Made by a program: the position numbers and the translations under genes | Shown here: in pieces, positions 6,663-11,664 of the stretch | How positions within the stretch are numbered: the stretch's first letter is position 1 | Layout: every line of letters begins with the position of its first letter | Origin: Mageeibacillus sp. UBA5442 | GTDB taxonomy: Bacteria > Bacillota > Clostridia > Saccharofermentanales > DTU023 | Length of the DNA: 11,664 bases | Assembly: GCA_002427475.1 (NCBI GenBank) | Contig: DIRG01000015.1 | Coordinates: 1 to 11,664, forward strand | Direction: 5' to 3' | The notes under the pieces: model-generated | What the model was told of the DNA's origin: nothing | Seen by the model: the letters and a program-made list of their open reading frames with translations, nothing else | Databases searched by the model: none

Positions 6663-8858
6663 ATGAGTAAATCTTTAGTAATAGTAGAATCTCCGGCGAA
6701 AGCCAAAACTATCGCTCGCTATCTGGGCGACGATTATATCCTGCGTTCTTCTGTCGGGCACATCCGTGACCTGCCCTCAGGTACGATCGGTGTAAATGTA
6801 AATAATGACTTTAAGCCACTTTACATTAATATGCCTGGTAAGGAAAAGATCGTCCGCGACCTCAAAACGCAAGCGGAAAAAGCTGACAAAGTACTTCTGG
6901 CCACTGACCCTGATAGAGAAGGTGAAGCTATTGCACGTCATTTAGCCCACATTCTGGATCTTAATCCCGAAGATGATATCCGGATTTCTTTTAATGAAAT
7001 TACAGCCTCATCAGTTAAGGAAGCGGTAGAAAATCCGCGTCCGATCGACGCGAATTTGTTCTATGCGCAGCAAGCTCGGCGCATTTTGGATCGTCTCGTC
7101 GGCTATGAGTTGAGCCCTTTACTTTGGCAGAAAATCCGCAAAGGTCTATCAGCCGGCCGGGTACAATCCGTCGCCACGCGCCTTATTGTCATTAGGGAAC
7201 GTGAAATAGACGCCTTCGTGCCGGAAGAGTATTGGTTGCTTTCCGCTTATCTGCGTCGTGAAGCTAAGGAGAAGGAATTCTTTTCCCGTTATCACGGTGA
7301 GATGGTGGAGGGGAAAGTCAAAGCTCATCGTCCCGGCTCACATGAAGAAGTCAGCGAATTGATCAAGGATATAAAATCTCATGATTTCATCGTTGATAAT
7401 GTAAAGAAGGGGACACGCCAACGTCGTCCTTACGCTCCTTACACAACAAGTACACTGCAACAGGATGCTTCCCGTGTCCTCGGTTTTACGGCCAAGCGCA
7501 CGATGCGTGCGGCCCAGCAGCTTTACGAAGGTGTCGAGTTAGGAGCAGGTGGCCAAACATCACTCGTTACTTATATAAGAACCGACTCAGTGCGCGTATC
7601 GAAAGCGTCGGTCGATTCTGCACGTGACTACATCAAAGCTAAACATGGCGCAGATTATTTGCCGGATAAAGCTCCCTATTACAAGAACAAAAAAGCAGCT
7701 CAGGATGCACACGAAGCGATTCGACCCTCACATTTTGATAAGTCTCCGGAAGAAGTACAGGATTATCTGACGCGCGATCAATTCAAACTCTACGAGCTAA
7801 TTTGGAATCGTTTTATATCTTCGCAGATGAAACCCGCCCGCTATTCCACCTTGCGGGTAGACATCTTGGCAGGAACACACTTATTCCGCAGCAATGGTGA
7901 AATTCTTTTGTTCCCGGGGTGGCTCTTACAGATGGGAGCCTTGGACTTGCCTTCGCAAACGAAAAAAGACGCGGATGACGTCGTTTCGATGGACATGCCT
8001 GAACTGAAAGAAGGCATGAAACTCCTCTTAGATCGACTCGAGCCGGAGCAGAAATTCACCCAACCTCCCGGACGCTATACTGAAGCTTCATTGATCAAAG
8101 AACTAGAAAGCCTTGGTATCGGCAGGCCCTCAACCTACGCTCCGACTATCTCTACGATTCAGGATCGACAGTATGTGGAACGGGAAGGCAGAACACTTTT
8201 CCCGACAGATTTAGGAATTTTAGTAACCGATCTCTTGGAGGAAAATTTCCGCAATATCGTAGACACCGACTTTACCGCCCAGATGGAAGATAAGCTTGAC
8301 GATGTCGAAGCCGGTAAAGAAGATTGGGTAAAGGTCCTTTCTGACTTCTATGGACCCTTCCATGAGCAAATCGAAACAGCCAAGACTTCGATTGAGAAGA
8401 TCGAAATTCCGGATGAACCAACCGGACGCAGCTGTCCCGAATGTAAAGAAGGGGAGCTAGTGATCCGCATGGGACGTTACGGTAAGTTCATTGCCTGTGA
8501 TCGTTATCCGGACTGCAAATATACCGAGACGATCTTTGAAGAAGCTCCCGCCAAGTGTCCTTTATGCGAGTCTCAAGTAGTAATACGTAAGAGCAAGCGT
8601 GGCCGCACCTTCTATACCTGCGATAAATCCAATGATAAAGAGTGTAAATTTATCGACTGGAACCTGCCCATCGACGGGAAGAACTGCCCAGAATGTGGCA
8701 GCTATATGGTTGAGCGCAATTATCGCGGTAAGAAAAGCGAGATGTGTTCGAACAAAGAATGTCCCACTAGAAAAAAGAAATTAACAAAATCCAAAAAAGC
8801 CAAAGCTAAACCCAAAGCAGAAAAAAGCAAAAAAGACGACGGCGAGGATAAAGAGTGA
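6663..8858 (+). CDS. topA: DNA topoisomerase I (type IA)
   Basis: TopA relaxes negative supercoils by transient cleavage of one strand through a tyrosine. The 731-residue product has the Toprim domain at the N-terminus (LVIVESPAKAK at 5-15; DPDREGE at 82-88). The catalytic Tyr304 lies in TYIRTDS. Three C-terminal zinc ribbons follow, with cysteine sets 591/594/612/618, 632/635/653/661 and 675/678/695/700. A Lys-rich tail of about 30 residues ends the protein and probably contacts DNA. The ATG at 6663 has GGAAAG 7 bases upstream and gives the family N-terminus. A GTG at 6648, five codons upstream, has no ribosome binding site and was not chosen. The stop TGA overlaps the GTG start of the trmFO-queA gene. 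The order dprA-topA-trmFO is standard in Bacillota. Confidence 0.97.
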   Translation: MSKSLVIVESPAKAKTIARYLGDDYILRSSVGHIRDLPSGTIGVNVNNDFKPLYINMPGKEKIVRDLKTQAEKADKVLLATDPDREGEAIARHLAHILDLNPEDDIRISFNEITASSVKEAVENPRPIDANLFYAQQARRILDRLVGYELSPLLWQKIRKGLSAGRVQSVATRLIVIREREIDAFVPEEYWLLSAYLRREAKEKEFFSRYHGEMVEGKVKAHRPGSHEEVSELIKDIKSHDFIVDNVKKGTRQRRPYAPYTTSTLQQDASRVLGFTAKRTMRAAQQLYEGVELGAGGQTSLVTYIRTDSVRVSKASVDSARDYIKAKHGADYLPDKAPYYKNKKAAQDAHEAIRPSHFDKSPEEVQDYLTRDQFKLYELIWNRFISSQMKPARYSTLRVDILAGTHLFRSNGEILLFPGWLLQMGALDLPSQTKKDADDVVSMDMPELKEGMKLLLDRLEPEQKFTQPPGRYTEASLIKELESLGIGRPSTYAPTISTIQDRQYVEREGRTLFPTDLGILVTDLLEENFRNIVDTDFTAQMEDKLDDVEAGKEDWVKVLSDFYGPFHEQIETAKTSIEKIEIPDEPTGRSCPECKEGELVIRMGRYGKFIACDRYPDCKYTETIFEEAPAKCPLCESQVVIRKSKRGRTFYTCDKSNDKECKFIDWNLPIDGKNCPECGSYMVERNYRGKKSEMCSNKECPTRKKKLTKSKKAKAKPKAEKSKKDDGEDKE

Positions 8859-11287
8859 TTGATGTTCGAGTTATAGGGGCCGGTTTAGCCGGCTCTGAAG
8901 CAGCTCTACAGCTGAGCCGCTTTGGGCTCAATGTTGAACTAATTGACATGAAACCGAAGCAGAAAAGCCCGGCACATACAATGAACGATCTGGCGGAACT
9001 GGTCTGTTCCAACTCGCTTAAGTCCGAAGAAGGGACGACAGCCTCAGGCCTTTTGAAGCTGGAGTTAATCAACTTGGGCTCGGAATTGCTGCAAATTGCC
9101 GCTTCGGTTCGAGTGCCGGCAGGCAGCGCCTTAGCAGTTGATCGGGAAGCTTTTGCCCGAAAAGTAACAGAGAAAATCAAAGCAAATCCTTTAATTCAGT
9201 TTCGCACTGAAGAAGTGCAGCAATTACCGCAGGACAATATCGTGAGCATCGTGGCAACAGGACCGTTGACTGCAGATGCACTCAGTCAGGATATCGAGAA
9301 ATTTAGCGGTGAAGAGAATTTGCATTTTTTCGATGCGATCGCCCCAATTGTTGACTTGGACTCACTGGATCCGGACAAATATTTTCGCGCCTCCCGTTAT
9401 GATAAGGGAGACGATGATTATATAAATTGCCCCTTAAGCAAAGAGGAATATTTGCAGTTTCGGCACGCGCTGGTCGAAGCGCAATGTGCTGAGGTCAGAG
9501 ATTTTGACGATATACTTTTTGCCGACTGTCAGCCGATAGAAGAACTAGCCCGACGTGGTGAAGATACCATGCGCTATGGCCCGCTTCGCCCCAAAGGTCT
9601 GCGAGATCCGAGCAGCGGAGAGACGCCATATGCAGTATTGCAGTTGCGGCAAGAGAATAAAGAGGGCAGCATGTACTCCTTGGTTGGCTGCCAGACACGT
9701 TTGACCTTTCCAGAGCAAAAGCGCGTTTTCAGCTTGATTCCAGCACTAGCACAGGCTGAGTTCTTGCGCTATGGGATCATGCATCGCAATACCTACATTA
9801 AGGCGCCGACAGTTTTGAATTTAGGTTTTTCTACAAAACAAAACCCTAAACTCTACTTCGCAGGACAGATCTCCGGCGTAGAGGGCTACGTTGAATCGAT
9901 CGCTTCCGGTCTGATGGCGGCGCATCAGGCGGCGGCGCAAATTCTCGGATACGATAGAGAAAAAGCATTGACTCTGCTCCCGTCGGCTGAGACTATCAGC
10001 GGTGCCCTGGCACGCTATATCGTTTATGCAGAACCTAAAAAATTCCAACCGATGAATGCTAATTTTGGGCTCTTGCCGTTAGCTAGAGAGCTGCGGATCA
10101 AGAAAGCTGAGCGCGGCGCTTATAGACGCGATCGCTCGGAGGAAGCTTTAAAAGATACCGTCGCAGCAGTTGAGAGACTCGCCGAAGCAGGCAAGTTTTC
10201 TCGCTCAACCTCCGCTTACTACTACGATCTGCCGGAGGAGTTGATCGCAGAGGAGCCCAGCAAACAGAGAGATCATTCACGCCTTCTGGTCTTTGCAAAC
10301 GGAGAAGACTTACAACATGAACAATTCTATGATTTGCCACGCTATCTAGAACCCGGCGATCTCTTAGTCATGAACGATACACGTGTGTTGCCGGCGCGAT
10401 TGTTTGGCGAGAGAATTGCAACCGGAGCCAAGATCGAGTGTTTGCTCATTAGACAGACCGATAGCAAAGGGCCGACCTGGGATGTTTTGGCTAAACCCGC
10501 CAGACGCTGTCAGCCCGGCGATCGTATAGTCTTCAGTGAAGGTGAGTTAGAAGCTGAAGTTTTAAAGAGCCTACCTGATGGAGGTAGAAGACTCCGCTTC
10601 GTCTGTTCTGAACCCTTCGACCAAGTCATAGATCGCCTCGGCGTAATGCCGCTACCACCGTACATCCATAAGGATTTGGAAGATCCCGAGCGCTACCAGA
10701 CGGTTTATGCTATAAACAGAGGCTCTGTGGCGGCACCAACGGCGGGCTTACACTTCACGGATGACTTGCTGCAAGAACTCCGGGAAAAGGGTGTTGAACA
10801 AAGTACCCTAACTTTGCATGTGGGCATCGGGACTTTTAGACCGGTGAAAAGCGCTACCATCTCGGAACATCAGATGCACTCCGAACAGTATTTCTTTTCC
10901 CAAGAAACGGCAGACGCCATTATGGCCGCAAAAAGAAGAGGAGGCCGTGTGATCGCTGTCGGGACGACCTCTTTGCGTGTGCTGGAGGCTGTTGCTCGCA
11001 ATCAATGCTATCCGGAGCAGGAAAACCTGCGTGAAGAATACGGCGAGACTGATATTTTTATCTACCCTTCGTATCGTTTTCGACTGATAGACGGCCTGAT
11101 TACAAATTTTCACCTGCCGGAATCAACTTTGTTTATGTTGGTATCGGCCTTGATGGGTAGGGAAGAGATGCTGGGGGTTTATCAAGAGGCGATTGCACAG
11201 GAGTATCGCTTTTTTAGCTTTGGCGATGCGATGTTATTATTACCGCAAGGCTTGAGAAGAAATGAGCAAGCCGGAGAGGATCAGTAA
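8855..11287 (+). CDS. trmFO-queA: Fused TrmFO (tRNA m5U54 methyltransferase) and QueA (tRNA ribosyltransferase-isomerase)
   Basis: This single 810-codon frame encodes two complete tRNA modification enzymes. Residues 1 to about 445 are TrmFO, which uses FAD and methylenetetrahydrofolate to make m5U54 in the T-loop. They show the FAD motif GAGLAGSE at 8-15, Cys51 in ELVCSNS, Cys225 in ADCQPIE, GVEGYVES at 341-348 and QPMNANFGLL at 398-407. About 456-810 are QueA, which transfers the ribosyl part of SAM to preQ1 at tRNA position 34. They show DLPEELIA at 458-465, NDTRVLPARLFG at 507-518, PTAGLHFT at 628-635, TLHVGIGTFRPV at 653-664, GTTSLRVLE at 703-711 and FFSFGDAML at 786-794. The GTG start overlaps the topA stop by 4 bases, with GAGGA 6 bases upstream. 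There is no stop between the domains and no usable internal start. One oddity is FIYPSY in place of QueA's FIYPGY. A sequencing error that removed a stop is the main alternative. Confidence 0.93.
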   Translation: MIDVRVIGAGLAGSEAALQLSRFGLNVELIDMKPKQKSPAHTMNDLAELVCSNSLKSEEGTTASGLLKLELINLGSELLQIAASVRVPAGSALAVDREAFARKVTEKIKANPLIQFRTEEVQQLPQDNIVSIVATGPLTADALSQDIEKFSGEENLHFFDAIAPIVDLDSLDPDKYFRASRYDKGDDDYINCPLSKEEYLQFRHALVEAQCAEVRDFDDILFADCQPIEELARRGEDTMRYGPLRPKGLRDPSSGETPYAVLQLRQENKEGSMYSLVGCQTRLTFPEQKRVFSLIPALAQAEFLRYGIMHRNTYIKAPTVLNLGFSTKQNPKLYFAGQISGVEGYVESIASGLMAAHQAAAQILGYDREKALTLLPSAETISGALARYIVYAEPKKFQPMNANFGLLPLARELRIKKAERGAYRRDRSEEALKDTVAAVERLAEAGKFSRSTSAYYYDLPEELIAEEPSKQRDHSRLLVFANGEDLQHEQFYDLPRYLEPGDLLVMNDTRVLPARLFGERIATGAKIECLLIRQTDSKGPTWDVLAKPARRCQPGDRIVFSEGELEAEVLKSLPDGGRRLRFVCSEPFDQVIDRLGVMPLPPYIHKDLEDPERYQTVYAINRGSVAAPTAGLHFTDDLLQELREKGVEQSTLTLHVGIGTFRPVKSATISEHQMHSEQYFFSQETADAIMAAKRRGGRVIAVGTTSLRVLEAVARNQCYPEQENLREEYGETDIFIYPSYRFRLIDGLITNFHLPESTLFMLVSALMGREEMLGVYQEAIAQEYRFFSFGDAMLLLPQGLRRNEQAGEDQ
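10187..10222 (+). other. TrmFO-QueA junction and linker
   Basis: Codons 445-456 (AGKFSRSTSAYY) join the last TrmFO helix to the first QueA strand. The TrmFO side keeps its normal charged C-terminal helix, and the QueA side begins at YYYDLPEE, equivalent to the usual FDYDLPEE a few residues after a normal start Met. In this frame no ATG or GTG occurs between Met400 (10052) and Met506 (10370). TTG codons occur at 10073, inside TrmFO; at 10241, which would cut off the QueA signature and touches a GGAGGAG stretch with no spacing; and further into QueA. Separate translation of QueA is therefore unlikely. Confidence 0.8.
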
Positions 11288-11293
11288 ATTACT

Positions 11294-11664
11294 ATGCCTG
11301 CTGTTACATACGAACTTTTACACGAATGTCGCCGGAGCGGTGCTCGTTATGGACGCCTGACTACACCGCATGGCAGCTTTGAGACGCCAATATTTATGCC
11401 TGTCGGCACACAGGCTACTGTAAAAGCTATGTCTCCCGATGAATTGAAAGAGATCGACACGGAAATTATTCTCGGCAATACCTATCACCTGTGGATGCGC
11501 CCCGGAATGGAAGTCATTGAGGCCGCCGGAGGTCTGCATTCCTTCATGAATTGGGATTTGCCCATTCTTACTGATAGCGGAGGTTTTCAGGTTTTTTCTC
11601 TGGCCAAGCCTAAAGATATCACTGAAGACGGGGTCAGCTTTTCATCACATATTGACGGTTCCAA
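11294..11664 (+). CDS. tgt: Queuine/preQ1 tRNA-guanine transglycosylase, N-terminal part (3' end outside window)
   Basis: Tgt exchanges guanine 34 for preQ1 in tRNAs with GUN anticodons (Asp, Asn, His, Tyr), the step before QueA acts. The frame is open from ATG 11294 to the window end (123 full codons). The N-terminus MPAVTYELL, the segment GRLTTPHGSFETPIFMPVGTQ (20-40), GNTYHLWMRPG (61-71) and TDSGGFQVFSL (93-103) are family signatures. Asp94 in DSGG is equivalent to the conserved substrate-recognition/proton-transfer Asp of bacterial Tgt. The start codon lies 6 bases after the stop of trmFO-queA, and the only ribosome binding site candidate, GGAGAGGA (11273-11280), lies inside that gene's last codons, 13 bases upstream. 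Cotranscription with the queA part makes a two-step queuosine pathway. The nucleophilic Asp and zinc site lie beyond the window. Confidence 0.97.
   Translation, partial: MPAVTYELLHECRRSGARYGRLTTPHGSFETPIFMPVGTQATVKAMSPDELKEIDTEIILGNTYHLWMRPGMEVIEAAGGLHSFMNWDLPILTDSGGFQVFSLAKPKDITEDGVSFSSHIDGS

Noticed and set aside
8806..9180. Minus-strand frame of 124 codons over the topA/trmFO overlap
   Set aside because: No recognisable motif, no credible ribosome binding site, and fully antisense to two well-supported genes.
10055..10245. Independent internal start for queA
   Set aside because: In-frame TTG codons at 10073 and 10241 are the only candidates near the junction; the first lies inside TrmFO and the second would remove the QueA signature and has no spacing to its SD-like sequence.

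Overview
The window (11,664 bases, mid-40s % GC by eye) is a dense bacterial chromosomal segment with no RNA genes, insertion sequences or CRISPR, and no gap above 136 bases between genes. Gene content and order (polA-coaE; comM-dprA-topA-trmFO) and the folate-type tRNA methyltransferase TrmFO point to Bacillota, most likely a Clostridia-type lineage. This assignment is inferred from synteny and protein flavour only.

Layout. (1) 1-1279, plus strand: the 3' end of DNA polymerase I (polA), then coaE (last step of CoA synthesis) 10 bases later. (2) 1304-3614, minus strand: two complete, adjacent copies of the universal ATPase YchF/OLA1, both 363 residues and about 69% identical by hand count with a gapless alignment. 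Each copy appears to have its own extended -10 promoter. (3) 3751-6584, plus strand: comM (YifB-type AAA+ ATPase) overlapping dprA by 4 bases; dprA starts with TTG. Both handle incoming single-stranded DNA in natural transformation. (4) 6663 to the window end, plus strand: topA, then an 810-codon reading frame overlapping topA by 4 bases, then the 5' part of tgt 6 bases further on. A TTGACA -35 box lying across the dprA stop codon probably drives this last set.

The standout feature is the 810-codon gene. It encodes a full-length TrmFO (m5U54 in the tRNA T-loop) joined in frame to a full-length QueA (queuosine synthesis at tRNA position 34) through a linker of about a dozen residues. No usable internal start codon exists near the junction. 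With tgt next, the operon joins the first two tRNA-level steps of queuosine synthesis (Tgt, QueA) to T-loop methylation in one transcript and partly in one polypeptide. The second notable point is the tandem ychF pair: each copy has lost different near-universal motif residues. Copy 2 has Lys-to-Glu in switch II; copy 1 has a rewritten segment at the entry to the TGS domain. This pattern suggests divided or altered function.
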